Part shown: piece after piece, positions 24,064-32,226 of the stretch
How positions within the stretch are numbered: the first letter of the stretch is position 1
Layout: each line of letters begins with the position of its first letter
Origin: Streptomyces lateritius
Lineage (GTDB): Bacteria > Actinomycetota > Actinomycetes > Streptomycetales > Streptomycetaceae
Reading direction: 5' to 3'
Assembly: GCF_014649715.1 (NCBI RefSeq)
Contig: NZ_BMTO01000011.1
Coordinates: 205,104 to 250,980 of the forward strand
Length of the DNA stretch: 45,877 bases
Notes under the pieces: generated by a model
Database searches by the model: none
What the model was told of the DNA's origin: nothing
What the model saw: the letters and a program-made list of their open reading frames with translations, nothing else
Translations under genes and position numbers: made by a program

Positions 24064-25230
24064 ATGCCCACCCCCCACCGTTCTCCCCGCCGTGCCGTGC
24101 GCGGACTTCTCGCTCTGTCGCTCGCCGCGGGCGGGCTGCTGACCGCCGGTGGCGGCTCCCCGGCGCTGGCGAGCCCCGGTGCCGGGCCCACCGCCGTCGT
24201 GTCGATGGGTGACAGTTACATCTCGGGCGAGGCCGGGCGCTGGCAGGGCAACAGCCTGACCACCACCGGCAGCCGCAACGGGACCGACCGGGCGTGGACG
24301 GGGAGCGCTTACGATCCCGGCCGCGTCTACGGGACCACGGCCGCCAACGGCTGTCACCGCTCCGACTCGGCCGAGGTGAAGAGCGCCGGCCCGATCGCCT
24401 CGGCGCTGATCAACATCGCCTGCTCGGGCGCCACGACCCGGAACGTCTTCCGGGCCGCGAGCGGCGGCGTGGCGTACAAGGGCGAGGCGCCGCAGGCCGA
24501 CCAGCTCGCCTCCATCGCCGCCTCCCACGACGTCGAGACGATCGTGCTGTCGATCGGCGGCAACGACCTGGGCTTCGCCGACATCATCACCACCTGCGCG
24601 ACCGACTACATCGTCTGGTATTCGTACTGCCACGACGACCAGCAGGCCGAGGTCGACGCGAAGATCGACGGCGTGATGGCGAACGTCGGCAAGTCGGTGG
24701 ACGAGATCCGGGCGGTCATGTCGGGCGCCGGGTACGCCGCGTCCGACTACCGGATCGTGCTCCAGTCGTACCCGTCGCCCATCCCGCGCGCTGCGGAGAA
24801 CCGGTACGCGGAGAGTGGCTGGAGCCGTACCAACACCGGCGGCTGCCCCTTCTGGAACCTGGACTCCGACTGGGCGCGGGACTCGCTGGTCCCTCAGATC
24901 GCCAACCGTCTCAAGGGCGTCGCCGCCGCCAAGGGCGCGCAGTTCATGGATCTGCGCGACATGCTCCAGGGGCGCGAGGTGTGTGCGAAGTCCAGCAAGC
25001 AGGTCAGCGCGACCGTGCCGGCCTCGGCATCGACCAGTGAGTGGGCTCGCTGGATCGACCAGAACCAGACGCAGGGCCCCCTCCAGGAGAACATGCACCC
25101 CAACCACTACGGCCAGGCGGCGCTCGGCCGCTGTCTCTCGCTGATCCACGCCCGGCCGAGCGGGAACTTCAGCTGCCGGAACACGGCGGGGACCGGGGCG
25201 TCGGGGATGTACCTGACCGCCCTCTCCTGA
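24064..25230 (+). CDS. Secreted SGNH/GDSL-family hydrolase
   Basis: A 388-residue exported esterase/lipase-type protein. The N-terminus is a signal peptide (twin Arg in SPRRAVRG, hydrophobic core LLALSLAAGGLL, cleavage likely after PALA). Block I with the catalytic Ser is VSMGDSYISGEA, block III is IGGNDLGF, and the C-terminal block V MHPNHYGQ supplies the catalytic His. Block II Gly is probably in INIACSGATT. Several Cys pairs (ATDYIVWYSYCH, GGCPFW, REVCAK, GRCLS, FSCRN) suggest disulfides outside the cell. AGGAG precedes the ATG at 24064. It stands alone with a terminator upstream. The natural ester substrate is unknown. Confidence 0.92.
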   Translation: MPTPHRSPRRAVRGLLALSLAAGGLLTAGGGSPALASPGAGPTAVVSMGDSYISGEAGRWQGNSLTTTGSRNGTDRAWTGSAYDPGRVYGTTAANGCHRSDSAEVKSAGPIASALINIACSGATTRNVFRAASGGVAYKGEAPQADQLASIAASHDVETIVLSIGGNDLGFADIITTCATDYIVWYSYCHDDQQAEVDAKIDGVMANVGKSVDEIRAVMSGAGYAASDYRIVLQSYPSPIPRAAENRYAESGWSRTNTGGCPFWNLDSDWARDSLVPQIANRLKGVAAAKGAQFMDLRDMLQGREVCAKSSKQVSATVPASASTSEWARWIDQNQTQGPLQENMHPNHYGQAALGRCLSLIHARPSGNFSCRNTAGTGASGMYLTALS

Positions 25231-25295
25231 CCGGCCTTCCTCTGACCACTCCTCCCTGACCACTCCTCCCTGACCGCCTCCCCTCCCCCACGGGA
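25231..25295. repeat. Short tandem repeat TGACCACTCCTCCC
   Basis: Two exact 15-bp units (CTGACCACTCCTCCC) with partial copies on either side fill the short gap between two convergent genes. No hairpin terminator is obvious. Confidence 0.5.
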
Positions 25296-27146
25296 TCAGC
25301 GGGTGCGGCGCACGCTCCGGCGACGGCGCCGCGCCCGCTCCTTCCCGGGGCCGGGCGCGGGGAGGGTGGTGCCGAGGGCCTTCAGCGTCCGGAAGGCCGT
25401 GTGCGGGTCGATCGCGGCCATCTCCTCGGCCAGGGCGCGGGCGCCGCCCGGCCAGCCGGCGGCGGCGGTGTCGAAGGCGCTCGCTCCGGCCGAGCGGCGG
25501 GAGAGCCGGTCCAGGATCAGTACGGCGCGGGCGGAGAGCGGTACGCGGGTCTCGTCGGCCGGCTCGCCCCGGGCGCGCAGCACCCCGTACGCGTACGCCC
25601 CCATCACCGGGTCGTCGAGGGCGCCGCGCAGGGCCTCGACGGGGGCGGCCTCGGGGTCCAGGGCGCCGAAGAGGGCGCGGGTGGCCGCCGCCTCGGAGGT
25701 GCCGGCGTTGACGGTGCCGAGGGCGGTGAGCAGGTGGGCCCAGGCGTCGACGGTGTCCCCGCGGGCGCGGAGCCAGTCGGCGAGGACGCGCGCGGCGGCC
25801 GAGGCGGACCAGCCCTCGGCGGCGGCGATGATCGTCGGGGCGTCCCAGGCGGCGGCCTCGGCGGCGTCGGGCGCGGCGACGCCGCGGACGCGGAGCAGGT
25901 AGCGGAGCACCTCGACGCCCCATGGGGTGAGCCCGAAGGCGTCTCCGGTGCGGAAGACCATGCGGGTCGCGGCGAGCCGGTCGACGGTGCCGGCCATGGC
26001 CCGGGCGGACGGTTCGAGCCGGGCCCGGTCGGCGTCCGTGACGGCCGATCCGACGAGCCGGGACAGTTCCGGGACGGGCGGCACCTGGTACTCCCCGGGC
26101 GCTTTCGCCGGTACGAGGACGGGCGCGTCCTCCAGGCGGGGGTCGACCGGCCAGTCCTCGAACTCGGCGGCCCTGCGGGCGACCGATTCGGCGGTGGAGC
26201 CCCGCTGGTACAGCGCGTAGAGCAGGTGCGCGGCCTCGCCGTCGTACAGTCCGCCGCTCTCGTCACTCCTCATCTCCTCGACGGCGCCGGCGAGGAGATC
26301 GGCGCCGGCCTCGACCGACCGCTGCGGGTCGTGGGCCTCCATGGGCGGCGGCGGGAGCGGGGTCCAGGAGTCGCCGTAGTAGTCGAGGTGCTCGTCGAGG
26401 AGGGTGTCGGCGAGGACGAGATGGGGGAAGGCCTCCGGACCGGGCGCGAGATGCGCGTACGACCCGGCGAGCGCCCCGGCGAGCCCCTCAGCGGTCCACC
26501 GGTCGAGGAGCTCGCCCGCCACCCGCCCGACGCCGTGCGAGACGTCCTCGTCGGAGAGCAGCGGTCCGGCGGGCGAGGGCGCCTGCGCCTCCCGTACGTA
26601 CGCCCCGGTCAGGACCTCGGCGAGCATCATGGCCGCGAACTCGCTGCGGTTCATCAGGGCGGCCCGGTGCAGGCCGTCGGGCGGCGTCACGCCGTCGTGG
26701 GCGGCGAGCCAGGCGCGTACGGCGGCGGGATCGTCACGGTCGACGCCGTCGGCGGCCAGCAGGGAGGCGTACCAGCGCTGCCAGGTGAGGTTGGCGGCGT
26801 CCGTCATGGCCCGCTCGAAGTCGGGCCCGGTCTCCAGGATCGCGGCAACGATCCGCGCCTGCCGCTTCCTGTTCAGCCGCCCGGCCTCCCGCATCCTCTC
26901 GGTCAGCGCCACGAGCACGGCCGGGTAGGCCGGCAGCTCCTCGGGCGTCGCGTAGACGAAGGCGGGCAGGTCTTCGACGAGCACATGCCGCACGAGATCG
27001 ACGCTCGGCTCCGGCAGCCCGCTCCTCCGGTCGGCCCCGCGCAGGGACAGGAGCCCGAGCACGGCGTCGGCGGCGCGCGCGTACGAGGCGTCGCGGGACT
27101 CGGGGGTTCCTTGCAGGAACGTGTCGAGCCCGGTGTTGGTGAGCAC
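25296..27146 (-). CDS. Large alanine-rich helical protein of unknown function
   Basis: A 616-residue soluble protein starting VLTNTGLDTFLQGTPESRDASYARAADAVLG, shown only in part here: the key opening is TGLDTFLQG. GTG at 27146 is chosen because AAAGGTGG lies 8 nt upstream; an earlier frame start would overlap the lipoprotein gene and read as proline-rich noise. The sequence is almost wholly helical and rich in Ala, Arg, Glu and Asp, without signal peptide, transmembrane segment or recognised catalytic motif. Residues from about 400 on resemble a helical-repeat scaffold. The C-terminus is strongly basic (RARRRRRSVRRTR). It follows the FN3 lipoprotein gene by 76 nt and may be co-transcribed. 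Confidence 0.75.
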   Translation of the reverse strand: MLTNTGLDTFLQGTPESRDASYARAADAVLGLLSLRGADRRSGLPEPSVDLVRHVLVEDLPAFVYATPEELPAYPAVLVALTERMREAGRLNRKRQARIVAAILETGPDFERAMTDAANLTWQRWYASLLAADGVDRDDPAAVRAWLAAHDGVTPPDGLHRAALMNRSEFAAMMLAEVLTGAYVREAQAPSPAGPLLSDEDVSHGVGRVAGELLDRWTAEGLAGALAGSYAHLAPGPEAFPHLVLADTLLDEHLDYYGDSWTPLPPPPMEAHDPQRSVEAGADLLAGAVEEMRSDESGGLYDGEAAHLLYALYQRGSTAESVARRAAEFEDWPVDPRLEDAPVLVPAKAPGEYQVPPVPELSRLVGSAVTDADRARLEPSARAMAGTVDRLAATRMVFRTGDAFGLTPWGVEVLRYLLRVRGVAAPDAAEAAAWDAPTIIAAAEGWSASAAARVLADWLRARGDTVDAWAHLLTALGTVNAGTSEAAATRALFGALDPEAAPVEALRGALDDPVMGAYAYGVLRARGEPADETRVPLSARAVLILDRLSRRSAGASAFDTAAAGWPGGARALAEEMAAIDPHTAFRTLKALGTTLPAPGPGKERARRRRRSVRRTR

Positions 27147-27222
27147 GGTCGCTGCCACCTTTCCCAGGGTAGTTCCGCAGCGAGCCGGACGCCGAGGCGG
27201 AGGCGGTCGGCGGGGAGCGCTG

Positions 27223-28173
27223 TCATAGGACGACAACGGTGCGCTGGGCGGAGAAGTCACCCCAGGTGCCGTCCGGCAGTCTGGCGCGGAGTTTGACGCT
27301 GTAGCGGGTGCCGGGGGCGTCCGGGACGGTGAAGGTGTAGGTCGCGCGGCCGAGGGGCGGTTCGGCGCCCCAGACGATGGTCGTGGCGAACTTCCCGTCG
27401 AGGTAGAGCTGGTGCTCCTTGACCACGGCGCCGGTCTTCGGCGGGGTCCAGGTCAGGGTGATGCCGTCCTGGGTGGCGGTCGCCTTCAGGTCGGTGGGGG
27501 CGGTGCTCGCGGGGGCGCCGGGGGCGCGGGCGGTGGTGAGGTCGGCGGGGTTACTGTCCGGGGAGGAGTTCTCGGCGGCGTCGCGGGCGCGGACGGTGAA
27601 GGTGTAGATGGTGCCGGGGCGCAGGCTGGTGACACGGGCCGTGGTGGCCGTGCCGGAGACGGTGTGGATCCGGGAGTCGGCCTGGTAGACGTCGTAGGCG
27701 GTGACCTTGGTGTCGTCGCGGGCCGGTGCCCAGGTCAGTGTGGCCGCGCGGCCACCGTCGGGGGTGGCGCGCAGGGAGGCCGGGGCGGTAGGGGGCGTCC
27801 GGTCCTGGGCGGTGGCGGCAAGGGTGGTGGCGGGGACGGTCGCGCTGTGCGGGGAGCGGTTTCCCGCGGCGTCGCGGGCGCGGACGGTGAAGGTGTAGGG
27901 GGTGGCCGGGGTCAGGTTCACGATGTCGGTCATCAGGGTCGTGGCGGGGAGCTCCTTCACCTTGCGGCCCTGCTGGTAGACCTCGTAGGCGGTGACGGCA
28001 CGGTCGTCGGTGGCCGCGCTCCACATGACGTGGACGGTGCGGGCGCTCCCGGAGGCAGCGGTGACTCCGGTGGGGACGGTGGGGCCGGCGGTGTCCTTGG
28101 CGGGGGTCGGGGAGCAGGCCGCGAGACACAGCGTGGCGGCGGTCAAGAGGGTTGCGGCGAGCGGGCGTTGCAC
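27223..28173 (-). CDS. Lipoprotein with three fibronectin type III domains
   Basis: A 316-residue exported lipoprotein. GTG at 28173 is chosen because GGAGG lies 7 nt upstream; the ATG at 28197 would add 8 residues. The signal VQRPLAATLLTAATLCLAAC gives lipobox LAAC. Three fibronectin type III modules follow (about residues 32-125, 128-222 and 226-316), each starting with Pro-Thr and ending with a pattern such as TPYTFTVRARDAAGN or TIYTFTVRARDAAEN. FN3 modules in streptomycetes often hold polysaccharide enzymes or mediate surface contacts; there is no catalytic domain here. Two modules are still nearly identical at DNA level (27575-27609 and 27868-27898), indicating recent duplication or gene conversion. 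Confidence 0.9.
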   Translation of the reverse strand: MQRPLAATLLTAATLCLAACSPTPAKDTAGPTVPTGVTAASGSARTVHVMWSAATDDRAVTAYEVYQQGRKVKELPATTLMTDIVNLTPATPYTFTVRARDAAGNRSPHSATVPATTLAATAQDRTPPTAPASLRATPDGGRAATLTWAPARDDTKVTAYDVYQADSRIHTVSGTATTARVTSLRPGTIYTFTVRARDAAENSSPDSNPADLTTARAPGAPASTAPTDLKATATQDGITLTWTPPKTGAVVKEHQLYLDGKFATTIVWGAEPPLGRATYTFTVPDAPGTRYSVKLRARLPDGTWGDFSAQRTVVVL

Positions 28174-28315
28174 GGGAATGCCTCCGTCCGTCGACATGGT
28201 CCAGACCTTTATTGCACCCGGGCGGGAGGTGCCACAAGGGGGCGGGGCGGGGTCGTTGTCAGTGGAGTGCGCTTCACTGGATTCATCACTCTCCGTGACG
28301 AGATCTGGGGGGATC

Positions 28316-28894
28316 ATGACGGACCGTACGACCTATACGACGCTCGGCGCACTGCGCGAGCGCGGCTGGACCGACGCGATGGTGCGGGACCTGCTGGGCG
28401 AGCCGGACGTGCAGGGCCGGGATCCGCGGCGTTGGTCGCTCGCGCCCGTGCGCCTCTATCTGCTGGCGCGGGTGGAGGCGGTGGAGCGGACGCCGGAGTT
28501 CGCGCGGTGCGCGGCCGCCTCGGGGTCGAGGTCCGCGGCCGCTGAGGCGGGGGCGGAGCGGCGGCGACGGGCGGTGCTGGCGGCGATCCGCGCGGAACCG
28601 ATCGAGGTGCCCCGGCTCCCGGCCGCGGAGCTGGAGCGCCGGGCGGTCCGCCACCGGCACCTGCTCGGGGCCCGCGGCCCGGGCGGGGTGGCAGCGGGGG
28701 CGCTGGTGCGGTGGCAGGTGAGCTACCTGCGGCACGCGTTGTCGCGGTACGAGACGCTGCTCGACGGGCTGTACGGCTCGACGGGCCGCGCCGAGGCCGA
28801 ACGGCTGCTGCGCAGAAGGCTGTACGAAGCGATCGCGGCGGCCTATCCGTCACTGGCGCGGGAGTGCCTGCGGCGCATGGGAGCGGAGCGGTGA
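28316..28894 (+). CDS. Hypothetical protein with a GWT-type N-terminal motif
   Basis: A 192-residue protein starting MTDRTTYTTLGALRERGWT. The N-terminal region (LGALRERGWTDAMVRDLLGEPD, then RRWSLAPVRLYLLARVEAVE) is of a type I associate with many Streptomyces hypothetical proteins of unknown function. It looks like a small winged or MerR-like DNA-binding module reading a 'GW-T-x-LLG-PD...LY-RV' pattern. The rest is Arg/Ala-rich helix without catalytic motifs. GGGGGG lies just before the ATG at 28316. It is divergent from the FN3 lipoprotein gene, and the DinB-like gene follows 6 nt after its stop. Confidence 0.75.
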   Translation: MTDRTTYTTLGALRERGWTDAMVRDLLGEPDVQGRDPRRWSLAPVRLYLLARVEAVERTPEFARCAAASGSRSAAAEAGAERRRRAVLAAIRAEPIEVPRLPAAELERRAVRHRHLLGARGPGGVAAGALVRWQVSYLRHALSRYETLLDGLYGSTGRAEAERLLRRRLYEAIAAAYPSLARECLRRMGAER

Positions 28895-28900
28895 GGAGCG

Positions 28901-29545
28901 ATGAGTTCGGGCGGTCGGGACGGTCTGCCCCGTATGGAGAACATGGAGAACGCGGAGAAGACGCCGCACATCGATCTGGGCGCGGCCGCCGAGCGGGTCG
29001 CGCGGCTGGCGACGGGCACCGGCGACGAGCGGCTGGGGGACCCGACGCCTTGTCCCGCCTATGCGGTACGGGAGGTGCTCGCGCACCTGGCGGGACTGAG
29101 CGTGGCCTTTCGGGACGCGGCCCGCAAGGAGTTCGGCCCGACGGCGAACACGCCGCCCGGGTCGTCCCTGCCGGTCCTGCCGGACGACTGGCGTACGGCC
29201 CTGCCGCGGGCGCTGGACGAGCTGGCGGCGGCCTGGCGGGAGCCGGGCGCCTGGGAGGGGGACACCCGGGCGGGCGGGGTCGAACTGCCGGCCGTGGTGA
29301 TGGGCCGGGTCGCGCTCGACGAACTGCTGATCCACGGCTGGGACCTGGCACGGGCGACGGACCAGGAGTACGAAGTCAGCGAGGAGGAGTTGAGGGTCTC
29401 GGAGGCCCTGCTGACACCGGCGGAGGACGCCGCCCCCGGGGACGAGGGTTTCTTCGGCCCGGTCGTGCCGGTCCCGGCGACGGCCCCTCTCCTGGACCGC
29501 GTGATCGGCCTGAGCGGCCGCGACCCGAACTGGCGCCCCGCGTAG
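28901..29545 (+). CDS. DinB-like / TIGR03086-type putative metal-binding protein
   Basis: A 214-residue protein of the mycothiol-dependent maleylpyruvate isomerase N-terminal fold (DinB-like four-helix bundle). The first metal-ligand region lies in VREVLAHLAGLSVAF. The signature LDELLIHGWDLARAT near residue 145 contains the typical second His in HGWDLA. TPCPAYAVRE precedes the first helix, as in TIGR03086 members. Such proteins often use mycothiol or another thiol in actinobacteria, but most are uncharacterised. GAGGAG precedes the ATG at 28901, and the gene lies 6 nt after the preceding one, so the two share a transcript. Confidence 0.85.
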   Translation: MSSGGRDGLPRMENMENAEKTPHIDLGAAAERVARLATGTGDERLGDPTPCPAYAVREVLAHLAGLSVAFRDAARKEFGPTANTPPGSSLPVLPDDWRTALPRALDELAAAWREPGAWEGDTRAGGVELPAVVMGRVALDELLIHGWDLARATDQEYEVSEEELRVSEALLTPAEDAAPGDEGFFGPVVPVPATAPLLDRVIGLSGRDPNWRPA

Positions 29546-29618
29546 CGGCGTTCGGGGCCCGGCGGGTGGTGCGCCCGCACTGTGCCGCGGTGGCGTGGTG
29601 CGGTCGACGGACCGGGCC

Positions 29619-30317
29619 TCACCCGCCGGTGGGCGTCAGGCGGGCGACGAGGCGGCAGGCGGCCGGAATCGGGGCGATCAGGGGGGTCGCGAAGTGGGGG
29701 CGGAGGGACTCCGCCGCGTCGGACAAGGGGCCGCCGGCGATGACGATCGCGCGGGCTCCGTCCCGGATGACGCAGCGTTCTCCCGCGAGCGCCAGGCTCT
29801 CGCGCAGTGACTCCGGTCGTGCGGCGAGCATCTCCGGGGCGCCCTGGGTCAGGCGGAGGCCGGTGAAGAGGGGCGTGAGGCCGAGGCGGGCGACCTGGTC
29901 GGCGATCGAGTCCGCGAGCAGGGGGGTCGTCGTCGCGATGCCGAAGGGGGTCCCCCCGGCGGACGCCTCCAGGAGGGCCGCCTCGCCGATCCCCACGACC
30001 GGAATGTCCGCCAGCGCCCGCAGTTCGTCCAGGCCGGGGTCGCCGAAGGCGCCGACGATCAGGGCCGCGCGGTCGCCTGCGGACAGCGCCAGGCGGCCGG
30101 CCGTGACCACCTCCAGGGCCGCGGCCCGGAGCGCGGCGGGTTCGGTGAGCATGCGGGGGCCGCGCTCCACGGTCAGGCCCTGGACGGGGACGGTGGGCCC
30201 CAGGGTCCGCCGCGCGACGGCGGTCATCATCGCCGTCGTGGTGACGGAGGTGTTGGGGTTGATGAGCACGACCGTGCGCCCGCCGACGCCCCGGTTCGTC
30301 CCGGCGGCGTCCGCCAC
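29619..30317 (-). CDS. Asp/Glu/hydantoin-racemase-fold protein lacking both catalytic cysteines
   Basis: A 232-residue protein with the start VADAAGTNRG then VVLINPNTS, the N-terminal signature of hydantoin and allantoin racemases. In true racemases a Cys precedes FxDPG and another occurs in the GCAGM-like motif. Here these are A90 in VGAFGDPGL and Gly195-196 in VIAGGPLSD. It therefore should not racemise by the two-Cys mechanism. It lies 98 nt downstream of an NCS2 permease on the same strand, in the purine cluster, so an allantoin- or hydantoin-related role is plausible but unproven. GTG at 30317 is used; its ribosome binding site is weak. Confidence 0.8.
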   Translation of the reverse strand: MADAAGTNRGVGGRTVVLINPNTSVTTTAMMTAVARRTLGPTVPVQGLTVERGPRMLTEPAALRAAALEVVTAGRLALSAGDRAALIVGAFGDPGLDELRALADIPVVGIGEAALLEASAGGTPFGIATTTPLLADSIADQVARLGLTPLFTGLRLTQGAPEMLAARPESLRESLALAGERCVIRDGARAIVIAGGPLSDAAESLRPHFATPLIAPIPAACRLVARLTPTGG

Positions 30318-30415
30318 GTCCGGTCGAGGCGACGGCGCGCCCCGGCCGGGCAGGCGCGCGAGGCCGGCCCCCGCGTGGCGCGCGGGGACCGGCTCGGCGG
30401 CGGGGCGGGGCGTGT

Positions 30416-31870
30416 TCAGTGGACGTGCGCCGCCTTGGCCGTACGGGTCTCGGAGATCTCCTCGCCCGGTTCCATGGGCGCCGTGACCTCGTCGTCGTCC
30501 CGGCGCCTGCCGAGGTGGTTGAAGACCAGGTTCAGCAGGACCGCCGCGACGCAGCCGGTCGAGATACCCGAGTCCAGGATGATCTTCGCGGTCTCCGGGA
30601 AGGCGTGGTAGAACTCCGGCTCCGTGATCGGGATGATGCCGACGGCCAGCGAGACCGCCACGATGAGCACGTTGTTGTCCTTCTCCAGGCCGGCCTTGAC
30701 CAGGGTCTGGATGCCGCTTGCGGCGACCGAGCCGAAGAGGACGACGCCCGCGCCGCCGAGCACCGGGCGCGGGACGACCGAGATCAGCGAGGCGGCCACC
30801 GGCGAGAGGCCCATCAGGACAAGGAAGCCGCCGCCGCAGGCGACCACGAAGCGGCTGCGGATCTTGGTCATCGCGACCAGACCGATGTTCTGGGCGAACG
30901 CGCTGCACATGAAGCCGTTGAAGAGCGGGCTGATGGCGGAGCCGAGGGTGTCGGCCCGCAGTCCGGCCGCGATGGTCTTCTCGTCGGCCGGCCGCTCGAC
31001 GATCTCGCCGAGCGCCAGCATGTCGGCGGTCGACTCGGTCATCGAGACCAGCATGACCACGCACATGGAGATGATCGCGGCGAGTGCGAACTGCGGGGCG
31101 CCGAAGTGGAAGGGGTTCGGGAAGCCGACGACGGACGCCTCGGTCACCGGGCTGAAGTCCGTGACACCGAAGGGGATCGCGATGAGCGTGCCGATGACGA
31201 GACCGACCAGGACGGCGACCTGCTTCAGGAAGCCCCTGGTGAAGCGGCGCAGGACCAGGACCACAGCGAGGGTGACGGCCGCGAGGGTGAGGTACGTGGT
31301 CGAACCGTAGTCCTCGGCCGTGGGGTTGGGCCCCTGGGCCCAGCCGAAGGCGACCGGGAGCAGCGAGACGCCGATGAGCGTGATCACGGTGCCGGTGACG
31401 ACCGGCGGGAAGAAGCGGACCAGCTTGGAGAAGTAGGGAGCGGCTATGAAGCCCAGGACACCGGCGACGATGATCGCGCCGAAGATGATGGGCAGGGCGT
31501 CGGTCTTGTCGTCGGTCGTGTCGACGATCGCGAGCATCGGAGCGACGCCGGCGAAGGTGACGCCGTTGACGAACGGCAGCCGGGCGCCGATGTTCCAGAC
31601 GCCGAGCGTCTGGAGGAAGGTGGCGAATCCGGCGGTGAAGAGGCTGGCTCCGGTGAGGAAGGTCAGTTCGGTGCCGGAGAGTCCGACAGCCGCACCGACG
31701 ATCAACGGCGGGGCAACGACGCCCGCGTACATGGCGGCCACGTGCTGCAGACCGCTGGTGAACATTTTCAGGGGCGGCAGAGTCTCGTCGACCGGATGCT
31801 TGGTGCTCCGGTCTTCGGTGTCGGCGCCTGCGTCTTGTGCATCATTGCGAAACCTGGGCTTGGCGGCCAC
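30416..31870 (-). CDS. NCS2 nucleobase:cation symporter (xanthine/uracil permease family)
   Basis: A 484-residue membrane protein with about 12-14 helices. It contains the QH motif in SGLQHVAAMYAG, a Glu in MTESTADMLALGE (substrate-binding helix) and the NAT signature QNIGLVAMTKIRSR. The family imports xanthine, urate, uracil or related bases with protons; the details here suit a purine such as xanthine or urate. The GTG start at 31870 has GGAGG upstream. It has its own upstream region, separated from the deaminase gene by a strong terminator, and is followed by the racemase-fold gene. It is paralogous to the permease at 33664-35070. Confidence 0.94.
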   Translation of the reverse strand: MAAKPRFRNDAQDAGADTEDRSTKHPVDETLPPLKMFTSGLQHVAAMYAGVVAPPLIVGAAVGLSGTELTFLTGASLFTAGFATFLQTLGVWNIGARLPFVNGVTFAGVAPMLAIVDTTDDKTDALPIIFGAIIVAGVLGFIAAPYFSKLVRFFPPVVTGTVITLIGVSLLPVAFGWAQGPNPTAEDYGSTTYLTLAAVTLAVVLVLRRFTRGFLKQVAVLVGLVIGTLIAIPFGVTDFSPVTEASVVGFPNPFHFGAPQFALAAIISMCVVMLVSMTESTADMLALGEIVERPADEKTIAAGLRADTLGSAISPLFNGFMCSAFAQNIGLVAMTKIRSRFVVACGGGFLVLMGLSPVAASLISVVPRPVLGGAGVVLFGSVAASGIQTLVKAGLEKDNNVLIVAVSLAVGIIPITEPEFYHAFPETAKIILDSGISTGCVAAVLLNLVFNHLGRRRDDDEVTAPMEPGEEISETRTAKAAHVH

Positions 31871-31921
31871 GGCGGTTCCTCCGGTCGGTTACACGTCGGC
31901 GGTGACGCGGGTGTCAGGGAG

Positions 31922-31956
31922 GTGGTGCAAGGTGGTGCAAAGTCGTGCAGTGGTGC
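31922..31956. promoter_or_regulatory. Four GTGGTGC heptamers upstream of the NCS2 permease
   Basis: GTGGTGC begins at 31922, 31932 and (with one change, GTCGTGC) 31942, exactly 10 bp apart, with a fourth copy at 31950. On the coding strand they read GCACCAC and lie 52-86 bp upstream of the permease start. One-turn spacing of heptamers is how several activators bind DNA in tandem. Function is inferred from spacing only. Confidence 0.4.
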
Positions 31957-32045
31957 GCCTCACGGTGTGCGGCTCATGAGGAAACGCTGGGGTGTCTCGT
32001 TGGGGGTGCTGCCTTCTTCGTGTGGTCGCGCAGGCCTGGGGGTGC

Positions 32046-32080
32046 CGTGCGTCGTGTCGTGCGTCGTGCGTCGTGCGTCC
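32046..32080. repeat. Tandem GTGCGTC repeat
   Basis: GTGCGTC occurs four times, three of them head to tail (from 32060), in the 356-bp gap between the deaminase stop and the permease start. The rest of this gap contains the heptamer repeats and the terminator; I see no gene in it. Confidence 0.5.
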
Positions 32081-32108
32081 GGGGAGGTGGGACACACATC
32101 GACCGTCC

Positions 32109-32145
32109 GGGGGGTGCCGTACCTCTTTACGTACGGGCACCCCCC
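32109..32145 (-). terminator. Strong hairpin terminator after the uricase/deaminase operon
   Basis: GGGGGGTGCCGTAC (32109-32122) pairs with GTACGGGCACCCCCC (32131-32145) with one bulged base, giving a 14-bp stem 82-118 nt after the deaminase stop in the transcribed direction. It separates the deaminase operon from the downstream permease. Confidence 0.75.
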
Positions 32146-32226
32146 GTCCGGCCGGCCACGGGCCCCGCTCGGGTCCGTGGCGACCGACCGAGGGCCGTCC
32201 CCCTCGGTCGGACTCCTTGGGGTGGA

